Shown one piece after another: positions 17,372 to 26,052 of a DNA stretch of 64,000 bases. The stretch covers positions 62,001 to 126,000 of the forward strand of contig CAZKBP010000006.1 in the NCBI GenBank assembly GCA_964551015.1, written 5' to 3'. The stretch comes from CAZKBP01 sp964551015 (GTDB taxonomy: Bacteria; Bacteroidota; Bacteroidia; Cytophagales; Microscillaceae). Below the pieces are notes generated by a model, which did no database searches, was not told the origin of the DNA, and saw nothing but the letters and a program-made list of their open reading frames with translations. The position numbers and the translations under genes are program-made. The number at the start of each line of letters is the position of its first letter. The first letter of the stretch is position 1.

Positions 17372-18094
17372 TTACCAACCCGAAGCCAACACATCTATGA
17401 TATGTTTGGCTTGAATTTGTTTGCGATTTTTTTCAATATAACCCTGCAACTGCATCAGACAAGTGGCTTCCGATGAAATGATGAAATCAGCTTGTGTTAT
17501 CGTAGCTTGATCTATCTTGCGCTCAGCCAGTGCCACGGAAATACTCGGAAAAGCCGTTGATAATCCTGCTCCATAGCCACAACAAGTCTCTGCCCCCTTC
17601 ATTTCTACCAATTGTAGCCCTTCTACGTGCGATAGCAAAAGGCGGGGCGAGGCTTGAATACCACAAGTCCAATACGCCCCGCAGGCATCATGGTAAGTGG
17701 CTAGCCCCTCTAAGCGTGCTCCTTCCAGCTTTTCTATGCCCAATATATCTGTCAAAAATTCTGTAAACTCAAAGGTTCGCTTTTGTAATTGGTAACATGG
17801 TTCTTGCCAAGCTTCACCCAACAAGCGGGTATAATCATAGCGAATCATCCCCACGCAAGCCGCCGAGGGGCTGACAATGTAATGATCAGATTGGGCGAAA
17901 TCTTGTAGAAATTTCTCCGCCACGGCCTGAGCTTCTGCCCGATAACCTGCCTGATAAGCCGAAAGCGCACAACAGCTTTGGGCGTCCGTGTAATGAACTT
18001 CACAGCCCAGTTTCTCTAAAATCTTGACCATATTCAAGCCCGTCTCTGGGTAAAATTGGTCTATAGTGCAGGGTATAAAAATTTCTACTTGCAT
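17372..18094 (-). CDS. cysteine-rich (CCG domain) Fe-S oxidoreductase subunit, LutA/YkgE type
   Basis: A 240-residue protein starting MQVEIFIPCTIDQFYPETG at 18094; an earlier in-frame ATG at 18157 would overlap the upstream gene and adds residues not typical of the family. Two cysteine-rich CCG-type motifs are visible, CCALSAYQAGYRAEA (about 43) and CCGYGAGLS (about 150), plus YHDACGAYWTCG between them. Such domains bind an unusual Fe-S cluster in LutA, GlpC and HdrB-type proteins. LutB and LutC, the partners for lactate oxidation, are not adjacent, so lactate use is not established. It lies 17 bases downstream of the HMG-CoA-lyase-like gene, suggesting an operon with organic-acid metabolism. 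Confidence 0.85.
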   Translation of the reverse strand: MQVEIFIPCTIDQFYPETGLNMVKILEKLGCEVHYTDAQSCCALSAYQAGYRAEAQAVAEKFLQDFAQSDHYIVSPSAACVGMIRYDYTRLLGEAWQEPCYQLQKRTFEFTEFLTDILGIEKLEGARLEGLATYHDACGAYWTCGIQASPRLLLSHVEGLQLVEMKGAETCCGYGAGLSTAFPSISVALAERKIDQATITQADFIISSEATCLMQLQGYIEKNRKQIQAKHIIDVLASGW

Positions 18095-18111
18095 CGCCTG
18101 AAACTTATAAG

Positions 18112-18969
18112 CTAGGATAAAAAAACCTGAGCAGCCGTGGTTTTGGCTTCTTGCCAAGCCGCTGTATCCAGACCGAGCGCCACGCTTTCTTGTTCAAAAT
18201 AAGCGACCAGAGATTCCGTAGCAATGTTTCCAACGAGCTCATCCTCGGCCATCGGGCAGCCGCCAAAACCTAATAAGGCTCCATCAAAACGACGGCAACC
18301 TGCTTGATAAGCTGCTTCAATTTTGTGCTGAGCCTGCGCTGGATGTGCGTGCAAATGCACACCCATTTCTATATCTGGAAAACGAGGGGCAAGGCTCCCA
18401 AAAAGTGCTTGGATCTGCTCGGGCTGAGAGGCTCCAACTGTATCGGCTAGGGAAATAATTTGAATGCCCATTCCTTTTAGTTTTTCTACAAACTCCTCCA
18501 CAATAGCTGGACTGTAGGGATCTCCGTAAGGATTACCAAAGCCCATGGAAATGTAAACAACGAGCTTTTTATCCCTGCGTTCACAAAGTGCCTGAATCTC
18601 AGCGACTAGTTGCATAGATTCGGCGATGCCACGGTTGGTATTGCGACGCTGAAAAGTTTCAGAGATAGAAAGCGGATAACCCAAATAGGCAATTTCTGGA
18701 AAAACAGCCGCTGCTTCGGCACCTCGATAGTTCGCCACGATGGCCAAAAGCTTGCTAGAAGTATGGCTGAGATCAAGCTTTGAGAGCACCTCCTGCGTAT
18801 CACGCATTTGTGGAATCGCTTTGGGAGAAACAAAGCTCCCGAAGTCAATGGTATGAAAGCCTACTTTCAGGAGTTGGTTGATATAATTTGCTTTGGTTTC
18901 TGTGGGAATAAAGTCCGACAAACCTTGCATAGCATCTCTGGGGCACTCGATGAGTTTAATCATTTCCAA
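18112..18969 (-). CDS. hydroxymethylglutaryl-CoA lyase-like enzyme
   Basis: A 285-residue TIM-barrel enzyme of the HMGL/pyruvate-carboxyltransferase family. It has the N-terminal IECPRDAMQGL (metal-site Asp/Arg pair), the LADTVGAS strand, metal-ligand histidines in GVHLHAHP, and the HMG-CoA lyase signature FDGALLGFGGCPMAEDE with its catalytic Cys. The expected reaction is HMG-CoA to acetoacetate and acetyl-CoA, the last step of leucine and isovalerate catabolism. The window also holds icmF, which links to branched-chain acyl-CoA metabolism, but 20 kb away. The Fe-S type gene follows after 17 bases and metF precedes by 47 bases, all on one strand. Confidence 0.9.
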   Translation of the reverse strand: MEMIKLIECPRDAMQGLSDFIPTETKANYINQLLKVGFHTIDFGSFVSPKAIPQMRDTQEVLSKLDLSHTSSKLLAIVANYRGAEAAAVFPEIAYLGYPLSISETFQRRNTNRGIAESMQLVAEIQALCERRDKKLVVYISMGFGNPYGDPYSPAIVEEFVEKLKGMGIQIISLADTVGASQPEQIQALFGSLAPRFPDIEMGVHLHAHPAQAQHKIEAAYQAGCRRFDGALLGFGGCPMAEDELVGNIATESLVAYFEQESVALGLDTAAWQEAKTTAAQVFLS

Positions 18970-19016
18970 TGAGCTTTTATGATGAGATCAGTTCGCATTT
19001 TGATGCAAAACCCTTG

Positions 19017-19973
19017 CTAAAACAGAGCGGCCGCGATATTTTTGACCGCCGTGGAGCGACTCATGGAGTAATAATGTAGGCAAGGCACACCAAATTTGAT
19101 TAGCTCTTTAGACTGTTGGATTCCCCACTCGATACCGACCTCTTTTACTTGTTTGTTATCCTTACATTTTTCTACCGCACTTACCAAATCTTTGGGTAGA
19201 TCAATGTGAAAAATACTGGGTAGAATGGTTAGGTGTTTTTTCGTGGTAATGGGCTTGAGGCCGGGAATAATGGGTACATCTATTCCCATTTCGCGGCATT
19301 TTTTGACGAAGCTAAAAAACTTTTGATTATCAAAAAACATCTGCGTGACGATGTATTCGGCTCCATTGTCTACTTTTTGCTTCAGGTAATGAAGATCTTT
19401 TTCGAAATTTGGAGCTTCAAAATGTTTTTCAGGATAGCCCGCCACGCCGATACAAAAATCGGTAGGGCTTGCCTCGTCCAGTTCTTCATCTAGGTAGCAA
19501 CCTCGGTTCAGGCGCACGACCTGTTCCATCAAATCAGAAGCGTAATGATGCCCATCTGGCTCGGGTACAAATTTCCCTTCGCTTTTGATAGGGTCGCCTC
19601 TCAGAACCAGTACATTATCAATTCCCAAGAAGTCCAAGTCAATGAGAGCGTCTTCGGTTTCTTCTTTGCTAAATCCTCCGCAAATCAGATGAGGTACGGC
19701 ATCTACCTTGAAGCGGTTCATCACGGCTGCGCAAATACCCACGGTTCCGGGGCGTTTGCGGGTAGTGGTTCTCTCCAATAAACCATTTTCTCGCTTTTTA
19801 TAAACGTATTCTTCTCGATGGTAGGTTACATCAATGAAGGTAGGTTTAAATTCCATTAAAGGCTCTATGGCCTCGAAAAGCTGATGAATACTCTGTCCCT
19901 TCAGAGGGGGGAGTATTTCAAAAGAAAACAAGGGTTGTTTAGCCTCTTTGATATGTTCAGTAACTTTGGTCAT
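19017..19973 (-). CDS. metF: methylenetetrahydrofolate reductase
   Basis: A 318-residue flavoprotein of the MetF family, which reduces 5,10-methylene-THF to 5-methyl-THF for methionine synthesis. Recognisable blocks are FSFEILPPLKG (the catalytic Glu region), PTFIDVTYH, a long middle part with DNVLVLRGDP, FCIGVAGYPEKH, YIVTQMFFDNQ and PIIPGLKPI. Length is slightly above the bacterial norm of about 295, with small insertions around 150. The start at 19973 precedes the family N-terminus by about 14 residues. No SAM riboswitch was recognised in the 280-base upstream region, only a possible -7 element. Confidence 0.96.
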   Translation of the reverse strand: MTKVTEHIKEAKQPLFSFEILPPLKGQSIHQLFEAIEPLMEFKPTFIDVTYHREEYVYKKRENGLLERTTTRKRPGTVGICAAVMNRFKVDAVPHLICGGFSKEETEDALIDLDFLGIDNVLVLRGDPIKSEGKFVPEPDGHHYASDLMEQVVRLNRGCYLDEELDEASPTDFCIGVAGYPEKHFEAPNFEKDLHYLKQKVDNGAEYIVTQMFFDNQKFFSFVKKCREMGIDVPIIPGLKPITTKKHLTILPSIFHIDLPKDLVSAVEKCKDNKQVKEVGIEWGIQQSKELIKFGVPCLHYYSMSRSTAVKNIAAALF

Positions 19974-20113
19974 TTTATTTTCAATCTCTGATTAAAATCT
20001 TGACTTTATCAACTATGTGAGTGTCTGTGCAAGAAATTTGTTTGAAAGCCTCTATACCTTTCAAAAAACACTTCTCGGGGACGCAAATTTTTATAAACAC
20101 AAAAATGATCCTG

Positions 20114-20121
20114 CAAAGTTA
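20114..20121 (-). promoter_or_regulatory. possible -7 element upstream of metF
   Basis: On the minus strand the sequence reads TAACTTTG, matching TAnnTTTG. No TTG lies at the matching -33 position, so this is weak. It would give a leader of about 130 bases to metF. Nothing else is recognised in 19974-20252. Confidence 0.25.
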
Positions 20122-20252
20122 AGGAAAATTAAGCTGATTTTTAAGATTCACTTAGTTTCCCCTTGCTGGATTCAGGGCTTGCTGAATTCCTCTTTGAAAA
20201 GTGATAAATTGTATTAGATGATTAAGCCAAGAATAATCAGCAAGAGTTTCAT

Positions 20253-21812
20253 CTACCAAAGGCTTAGTTCCACTTTAATCTGGCGATAATCGTCGATACT
20301 GACCCCGTAGGAGCAAACATATTCATAATCCTCTTCGAAGGCATCTAAAAATTCTTCTTGATCTTCGTAATGATTCCGGCTCTCTTGGTAGCAGTGGCGC
20401 GCTTTTTCTTCTTCTTGTAGGCACAGGTAAACGTGTCCGAGATTCATCAAATCACATTCGTCTCCTTTTTCAGCTTCAATCAGTTCTTCCAAGTATTGTC
20501 GGGCACTGCGCAGGTCGCCCATTTGAAAATAGATCCAGCCAATTGCTCCCAGATTCCAGACATCCTTGGGATTGAGCTTCCGAGCTTTCAGATAATAATC
20601 TAGTGCCTTTTCCAATTGCCTTAGTTTTTGGTAGCAATAACCGATGTTGTCCAGCGTGTAGGTGTTCAGCGGACTCAGTCTCTCGGCTTGGAGATAGAAT
20701 TGTAATGCTTGCTCATATTCTTCTAATTCTTGGTAGCAAAAGGCGGTATTCTCAACGGGATAAGGGTTTTTAGGGTCTAGTATCGAGGAACGTCTGTAGT
20801 ACTCGATGGCTTGATGATAATACTGACGATTTCCTAAAATGCGGTCAGAGGCCATTTCTTGGTAACAATAGGCGATATTATCCAGCAGATAGCTCAGATT
20901 TGGGTTCAATGCTTCGGCTTCTAAGTGATAGTGAAGGGCGGCACGGAAGTCCCTTTGTTCTTGATGACAATAAGCAATGTTCTCGAGGGCGAAGCTATTG
21001 TTTGGGTCTAGCTCCAGTGCTCTCTGGTAATAGCCAATCGCTTGGTCATATTCTTTATTCTGTTGGTAGCAATAGGCGATTTGCCTTATATTCCAGCCAT
21101 TACTCACGATGGCATCCGATTTTAAATGATAATAGAGAGCCTGTTTGTATTCTTGTAAGTTTTGGTAGCAATAACCGATTTGCCTCAGATTCCAGGCATC
21201 TTGGGGTTGTATTTGGAAGGCTTTCAAATGATACTCCAGAGCTTTCTGATATTCCTCGAGATATTGATAGCAATAGCCGGTGTAGCTCAGCGTGAGTACG
21301 TTGTTGGGCTCGCTTTCATAAGCTCTCAGATAATACAAACGAGCAGAATCATAATCGCCTAAATCTAAGAAGCAGTGTGCAATTTGGCGAACATTCCAAG
21401 TATCTTCGGGGGCTAATTGGTAGACCTTGAGATGATAGCCCAAGGCTTGCTTAAAATCTTTGAGCATCTGGTAGCAGAAGCCAATATTACCCAAGTTCCA
21501 GGTATCGTTGGCGTAGAGTTTTTCGGCAAGCAGATGATATTGTAAGGCGGTGGGATAGTCTTCTATTTTTTGGTAGCAATAGCCTGTATTTTTGATGTTC
21601 CAGCTGTCTTTGGGATGCTGTTCTTGGATTTGGAGATGATATTCTAGAGCTTTGGGGTAGTTTCTGAGTTGTTGATAACAATAGGCAATTTCCTTGAGAA
21701 TAAGGGTATTCTTAGGATTGAGTTGAAAGGCTTTCAAATAATAGTCTAGTGCTTCTCGATATTTTCCTGCCTCGATTGCTCTCGAGGCTTCTTTGATTAG
21801 TGAATCTTCCAT
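20253..21812 (-). CDS. TPR repeat protein with about 14 regular repeats and a cysteine in most of them
   Basis: A 519-residue soluble protein made almost entirely of about 14 tetratricopeptide repeats of 34 residues, for example TGYCYQKIEDYPTALQYHLL. Helix A of most repeats has the form IGYCYQ, so a cysteine recurs at the TPR position normally occupied by alanine in at least ten repeats; helix B often ends YHLK. One repeat near 315 has a short insertion (SDRILGNRQ). The last 60 residues are acidic. No signal peptide or enzymatic domain is present, so it is a protein-binding scaffold of unknown partner. The 102-base DNA period is also visible and makes the locus prone to unequal recombination. 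Confidence 0.92.
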   Translation of the reverse strand: MEDSLIKEASRAIEAGKYREALDYYLKAFQLNPKNTLILKEIAYCYQQLRNYPKALEYHLQIQEQHPKDSWNIKNTGYCYQKIEDYPTALQYHLLAEKLYANDTWNLGNIGFCYQMLKDFKQALGYHLKVYQLAPEDTWNVRQIAHCFLDLGDYDSARLYYLRAYESEPNNVLTLSYTGYCYQYLEEYQKALEYHLKAFQIQPQDAWNLRQIGYCYQNLQEYKQALYYHLKSDAIVSNGWNIRQIAYCYQQNKEYDQAIGYYQRALELDPNNSFALENIAYCHQEQRDFRAALHYHLEAEALNPNLSYLLDNIAYCYQEMASDRILGNRQYYHQAIEYYRRSSILDPKNPYPVENTAFCYQELEEYEQALQFYLQAERLSPLNTYTLDNIGYCYQKLRQLEKALDYYLKARKLNPKDVWNLGAIGWIYFQMGDLRSARQYLEELIEAEKGDECDLMNLGHVYLCLQEEEKARHCYQESRNHYEDQEEFLDAFEEDYEYVCSYGVSIDDYRQIKVELSLW

Positions 21813-21836
21813 AATCTATCCTGCTGCGTGTAATAA

Positions 21837-21844
21837 CAAAGATA
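21837..21844 (-). promoter_or_regulatory. possible -7 element for the TPR gene
   Basis: On the minus strand this reads TATCTTTG, an exact TAnnTTTG match, 25 bases before the ATG. No TTG is found at -33. Transcription would start near 21830, giving a short leader. Confidence 0.35.
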
Positions 21845-21971
21845 GTCAAGAAAAAGCATTTTAGCGGATAAATTCTTGAACGGTTGTATACTTCATTTTA
21901 AGCAAATTCTTGTGAGTATTTGTAGGCCGTTTAAGCCTTGGCGGCTCGGTCAGTTTGTAAAAAACCCACGT

Positions 21972-23603
21972 CTAAAGTGCGAAGAAATAGTCTTCTTCAC
22001 CAATATCAAAGCGATAATGCATGATGCTCGGCCAGAGCGGTTGCCCTAGCCCCTTTTCCCAATTTTCTAATTGCTTTTTTAATTCTATGATGACTTGAGG
22101 ATGCTGTTCGGCTACATTCTCCTGCTCTTCCTTGTCTTTGCTCATGTCGTAGAGTAGCGTGGTTTTTTGCCAATCATTCAAGATCATTTTCCAGTCTCCT
22201 TGGCGAATGGCTCGGTTATAATCGGATCGCCAGTAAAGTGCTTGATGCGGTGCTTGCTTTTTTTCACCATTGAGGTAGGGAAGTAAATTTACGCCATCGT
22301 AGGTGCGATCTTCGGGTAATTGACTTCCAGAGGCCGCGATCGCCGTGGCAAACAAGTCTAGTACATTCACTGGATGCTCAAAGACCGTACCTTCGGGGAT
22401 ATTCCCTTTCCATTTGAGCATCATGGGCACATTGATTCCCCCTTCAAAATTAGAGAATTTACCTCCTTTGAGAGGAGCATTGTCTGTGGCTAGAGTGTAA
22501 GTAGCTCCTCCGTTGTCGCTGGCGAACATAATCAGCGTATTCTCTTCCAAACCCAGTGCTTTTAGCTTTTGCATGATCTGCCCAACGGCATCATCGAGGG
22601 CTTTGATCATAGCGTAATAAACTCGCTTGTTCTTATCCTTGACGTGGCTGAACTGGTCATAATAAGCTTTGGGAGCTTGTAATGGGGTATGTGGAGCACT
22701 AAAGGGTAGGTACAGAAAGAAAGGTTCTTCCTGGTGTGATTCCATGTAATCGCAGGCTTCTTGTGCCAGCTTAAAGGTCAGATATTGATCCTCTTCTACT
22801 ACTTTTTGATTTTGGTAAATGGCACAAGTTCCTTCTCGCCCACGGCTCCACATATAGCGGTCTGCAAACTCATCTATGTAGCAATTGACGATCTCTGGGT
22901 CAGTGGTATCGGCATAGAGGGTAAAGGCTTCATAGAAACCAAAATAATAATCAAAGCCCCGGTTGAGGGGCTGAAAATCAGCTTGATGTCCTAAATGCCA
23001 TTTCCCAATAGAAGCCGTATGATAACCGCTTTTTTTCAGCAAGGCTCCTAAGCTGATTTCAGAAGGTGGTAAGCCCTGTTTGTCAATATCCTCTTGACGA
23101 GGGAAAGTAGTATTATCAGTCAGTACCCAATGCCCTGTATCGATAAAGTATTTAAAAACATAATACTCGAGCAGGTTATGTGGATAGCGACTCTGTGGTT
23201 GGAGTTCATAACCAAACCGCTGCTGGTAGCGTCCCGTGAGGATACCCGCCCGAGAAGGGCTACAAATGGGTGAGGTAACATAACCTTCCGTACAAATGGC
23301 TCCCTGATAGCCAATCGAGTCCATGTGAGGTGTTTGCACGTGTGGGCTACCGTAGAGTGAAATATCCGTTTTACCCAAATCATCTGCTAAGATGTAGATA
23401 ATGTTAGGTTTGCTTTTAGGAGCTTGATAATTGGCCGGACTGAGGGTGAGAAAATTCTGCTTGTAGGCAATTTTCTTCTGGTCATATTCTATGTGATACT
23501 TTTCACTAGTCAAGGGCCAAAGTAAATAGGCCAGAACCAAGGTTAGTAATAACAAGGATATTCCCCAGCGAAGAGCGTAACGCTTTCTAAACAAAGACTT
23601 CAT
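21972..23603 (-). CDS. membrane-anchored or exported sulfatase
   Basis: A 543-residue arylsulfatase-family protein. An N-terminal hydrophobic segment at about 12-32 (WGISLLLLTLVLAYLLWPL) is an anchor or uncleaved signal without a lipobox. The N-terminal metal site is IIYILADDLGKTD. The sulfatase signature CSPSRAGILTGRY has Cys114, the residue converted to formylglycine in type I sulfatases. Later blocks are SIGKWHLGH, LYLPFSAPHTPLQAP and MFASDNGGATY with metal ligands. An insertion around 125-175 is longer than usual. Bacteroidota sulfatases remove sulfate from polysaccharides. The anaerobic/aerobic maturase is not in the window, and no polysaccharide-utilisation locus surrounds it. A sulfotransferase gene lies 4 kb away. 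Confidence 0.95.
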   Translation of the reverse strand: MKSLFRKRYALRWGISLLLLTLVLAYLLWPLTSEKYHIEYDQKKIAYKQNFLTLSPANYQAPKSKPNIIYILADDLGKTDISLYGSPHVQTPHMDSIGYQGAICTEGYVTSPICSPSRAGILTGRYQQRFGYELQPQSRYPHNLLEYYVFKYFIDTGHWVLTDNTTFPRQEDIDKQGLPPSEISLGALLKKSGYHTASIGKWHLGHQADFQPLNRGFDYYFGFYEAFTLYADTTDPEIVNCYIDEFADRYMWSRGREGTCAIYQNQKVVEEDQYLTFKLAQEACDYMESHQEEPFFLYLPFSAPHTPLQAPKAYYDQFSHVKDKNKRVYYAMIKALDDAVGQIMQKLKALGLEENTLIMFASDNGGATYTLATDNAPLKGGKFSNFEGGINVPMMLKWKGNIPEGTVFEHPVNVLDLFATAIAASGSQLPEDRTYDGVNLLPYLNGEKKQAPHQALYWRSDYNRAIRQGDWKMILNDWQKTTLLYDMSKDKEEQENVAEQHPQVIIELKKQLENWEKGLGQPLWPSIMHYRFDIGEEDYFFAL

Positions 23604-23898
23604 ATAGCTAATTTTTGGATGGTAACGGGCTAAGAAAACAGCCTCCCGCGATTTGCAGCTTGAATCAAGAGAAGATGAGACTGCTTTCCCGAAAATTCGC
23701 TCATAAAGATAGAGACTAAGCCAAAAACCAACAATTTTTTAGTGAGATAGTTAGTCCATAAATCCATATACATCTCTTCTCGGTTGTTTCGTGAGACCAA
23801 ATTTGTAGATTGCTTTTTGAAAATATCCATTCAGAAGTAAATTGACCTTCCTTACATTTCAGTATATTGGGGTCTATTCTTACAAGACTAATTTTTTT

Positions 23899-24804
23899 AT
23901 GCCTAGCTTAAAAAGTTATTCCCTGCTGCTATATTTACATTATTTGAAGTTTAAAAATCGTCATCGTAAACCTGGCATTCCTCAACAGAGAAGAGTGATG
24001 GACCGCTTGGGCAGACGTTATCCCGTGTTTCCAGATACACAGACCGAGCGGGTATCTGCCCATGGGATTCTAGCTGAATGGATCAAGCCACCCTCTGCTC
24101 AGGAAGATCGAGTTTTGTATTATCTGCACGGCGGAGGTTACCGCATGGGCTCGATTGACTCTCACCGGGCTATGGTCAGTAAGATTGCCCAAGCTTGTCG
24201 TGCGGTTGCCCTTGTTCCCGATTATCGTTTGGCCCCAGAGCATCCCTTTCCTGCCGCCCTAGACGATGCCGTCACTGCTTATGATTGGTTGCTAAAACAA
24301 AAACCTCAGGCCAAAATTATCATTGCTGGCGATTCGGCCGGAGGCGGATTGGCTCTGGCCACGACTTTAAAACTGAGAGAAGAACAGCTTAGCCTGCCGG
24401 CTGCCTTGCTCCTGCTGGCTCCTTGGGTAGATTTGCAAGCCCGTAGTCGCACACTCGACACGGTGGCTCCCAAAGACCCCATTCTCCATAAGGAAGGATT
24501 GCTGGCCAGCGCCCAGGCTTATTATGGCATTCACGATCCAGCTAATCCTTACATCTCTCCGCTCAATGCAGATTTGAAAGGGCTTCCTCCTATGCTCATT
24601 CAAGTGGGGACGCTGGATATTTTAGTAGGTGAAGGCAAGGCACTTGCCCAAAAAGCTCAGGAAGCTCAGGTAGAAGTAAAACTAGAAATTTGGAAAAACA
24701 TGGTACACGTCTGGCAGTTTATGAGTGATCTTTTACCAGAAGGCAAACAAGCTATCCAAAAAATGGGTATTTTTGTAGATAAAACACTAAACACAGCCTC
24801 GTAG
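23899..24804 (+). CDS. HSL-family (alpha/beta hydrolase fold-3) esterase/lipase
   Basis: A 301-residue esterase from the ATG at 23899 (MPSLKSYSLLLYL); an upstream in-frame TTG or ATG near 23842 adds a poor extension. The hormone-sensitive-lipase family marks are complete: oxyanion motif YYLHGGGYRMGS (His77), nucleophile Ser146 in GDSAGGG, Asp240 in GTLDILVGEG and His270 in NMVHVWQF. Such enzymes hydrolyse short acyl esters; the natural substrate is unknown. No signal peptide, so probably cytoplasmic. It is divergent from the sulfatase gene, and the 295 bases between them hold no recognised element beyond the expected promoters. Confidence 0.93.
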   Translation: MPSLKSYSLLLYLHYLKFKNRHRKPGIPQQRRVMDRLGRRYPVFPDTQTERVSAHGILAEWIKPPSAQEDRVLYYLHGGGYRMGSIDSHRAMVSKIAQACRAVALVPDYRLAPEHPFPAALDDAVTAYDWLLKQKPQAKIIIAGDSAGGGLALATTLKLREEQLSLPAALLLLAPWVDLQARSRTLDTVAPKDPILHKEGLLASAQAYYGIHDPANPYISPLNADLKGLPPMLIQVGTLDILVGEGKALAQKAQEAQVEVKLEIWKNMVHVWQFMSDLLPEGKQAIQKMGIFVDKTLNTAS

Positions 24805-24857
24805 AACCAAAACAACTCTAGCTGTGTTTAACTGCAAAAAATAAACTTCATACAATT

Positions 24858-25424
24858 ATGAAAGCGGTTTATTATTTTCTATACTACACTTGTGGCCTAC
24901 TTTTGATGACTAACTTAGGATGCAGCCCTAAGTTTCAGGTGGGTTCGGATTTCAATCCACAGGCTAATTTTAATCAGTATCAGACTTTTGCCGAAGACCG
25001 TCGGGATCTTTTCAAAAAGCGCAGCAACCCGATTCTTAACAGTGAACTTACCGAAAAGCGTATCAATTATGCCATCGCCAGGCAATTGCAGGCCAAAGGG
25101 TACGCTGAATCTCTGGAAAATCCTGATTTGATTTATGAATTCCAGACGCAAGTACAAAGTCGGCAAGAAGTACAACGTGTCAACAACTTCCCTCCCGCTT
25201 GGGGCTACTACAGCCGCTGGTACAACCCCGCTTTCGCGCAGGACTATGTGCGGGATTATGAAGAGACGACCCTCATTATCAATGTCAGAGAGGCTGACAG
25301 CAAAGAACTGGTCTGGCAAGGTTGGGTCATCGGCGAGTTAAAATACACAGCCAGCGATTGGGCAGAGCAAATCAACAACACGATTGCCAAAGCTCTGGCC
25401 GAGTTTCCAGTTCGCTCGGATTAG
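24858..25424 (+). CDS. DUF4136 lipoprotein
   Basis: A 188-residue predicted lipoprotein with a signal peptide ending in LGCSPKF (lipobox Cys about 22). The mature part matches the DUF4136 pattern: FNQYQTFAE near the start, a segment NSELTEKRINYAIARQLQAK, DLIYEFQTQVQ, and near the C-terminus ADSKELVWQGWVIGEL. The family is widespread in Bacteroidota and Proteobacteria and has no established molecular function. It follows the esterase gene by 54 bases on the same strand and may share its transcript. Confidence 0.9.
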   Translation: MKAVYYFLYYTCGLLLMTNLGCSPKFQVGSDFNPQANFNQYQTFAEDRRDLFKKRSNPILNSELTEKRINYAIARQLQAKGYAESLENPDLIYEFQTQVQSRQEVQRVNNFPPAWGYYSRWYNPAFAQDYVRDYEETTLIINVREADSKELVWQGWVIGELKYTASDWAEQINNTIAKALAEFPVRSD

Positions 25425-25505
25425 TTATCGGTTTGGTTGCTAGTAATTAGTTGTGTGAAAAAACAAGCACTTCAAAATTAGCAATCCGTACCAATCCCTG
25501 CAAAG

Positions 25506-25928
25506 CTATTCTCTTAAAAAATAAACCTCATAAATCAGATCATCTTTCACGAAGTAAATCGCCACTGCGTTTAGAGGTTTGCCCCCTCCTATTCCACTTA
25601 CTTTCTCTCGGTCAATTACTTTGTTGCCGATAGAAATTCGGTTTACCAATTCACAATTAAGTTCGGGCGTATTATCAAAGAGTCGTTGGTAGCCTTGACG
25701 CATGGCCGCTTTACCATTCATAATCAATTCATCGGGAAAATTGTAGACCTTCACCGTATCGGCATAGCAAGCCAAGAAGGCTTTCAAATCACGGGCATTG
25801 TAAGCTTCTAATTGCTTTTGAGCCACGGCTTCGGCCGCTTTTGAGATTGGCTCCTGAGCTTTCAAACTTGAAAAACTAATGAGGTAGATGATCATACCCA
25901 CCATCCAGAACGTAAAGACATTTTTCAT
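25506..25928 (-). CDS. exported NTF2-like (SnoaL/ketosteroid-isomerase fold) protein
   Basis: A 140-residue protein. The first about 24 residues (MVGMIIYLISFSSLKAQEP at the end) form a signal peptide. The mature part has the NTF2-like pattern AVAQKQLEAYNARDLKAFLACYADTV (cited in two halves: AVAQKQLEAYNARD and LKAFLACYADTV), followed by YNFPDEL and strand-rich C-terminal residues. Nuclear transport factor 2-like proteins include polyketide cyclases, isomerases and many small binding proteins; no catalytic residue set is obvious here, so no reaction is proposed. It is transcribed toward the DUF4136 gene. Confidence 0.85.
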   Translation of the reverse strand: MKNVFTFWMVGMIIYLISFSSLKAQEPISKAAEAVAQKQLEAYNARDLKAFLACYADTVKVYNFPDELIMNGKAAMRQGYQRLFDNTPELNCELVNRISIGNKVIDREKVSGIGGGKPLNAVAIYFVKDDLIYEVYFLRE

Positions 25929-26052
25929 GATTCAATGTGTATTTTTTTGTAAAATTACGTAAAAACTAGCGATGTCTTAGATTTTTGGAACACAGAGACA
26001 CAGAGCGAACAGCCGAGCCTTTCCTTAGCAAAAAAACAATGCAACCATTAAA

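Noticed and set aside
23630..23830. 66-codon minus-strand frame in the sulfatase/esterase gap
   Set aside because: No family features, lies in the region needed for two divergent promoters.
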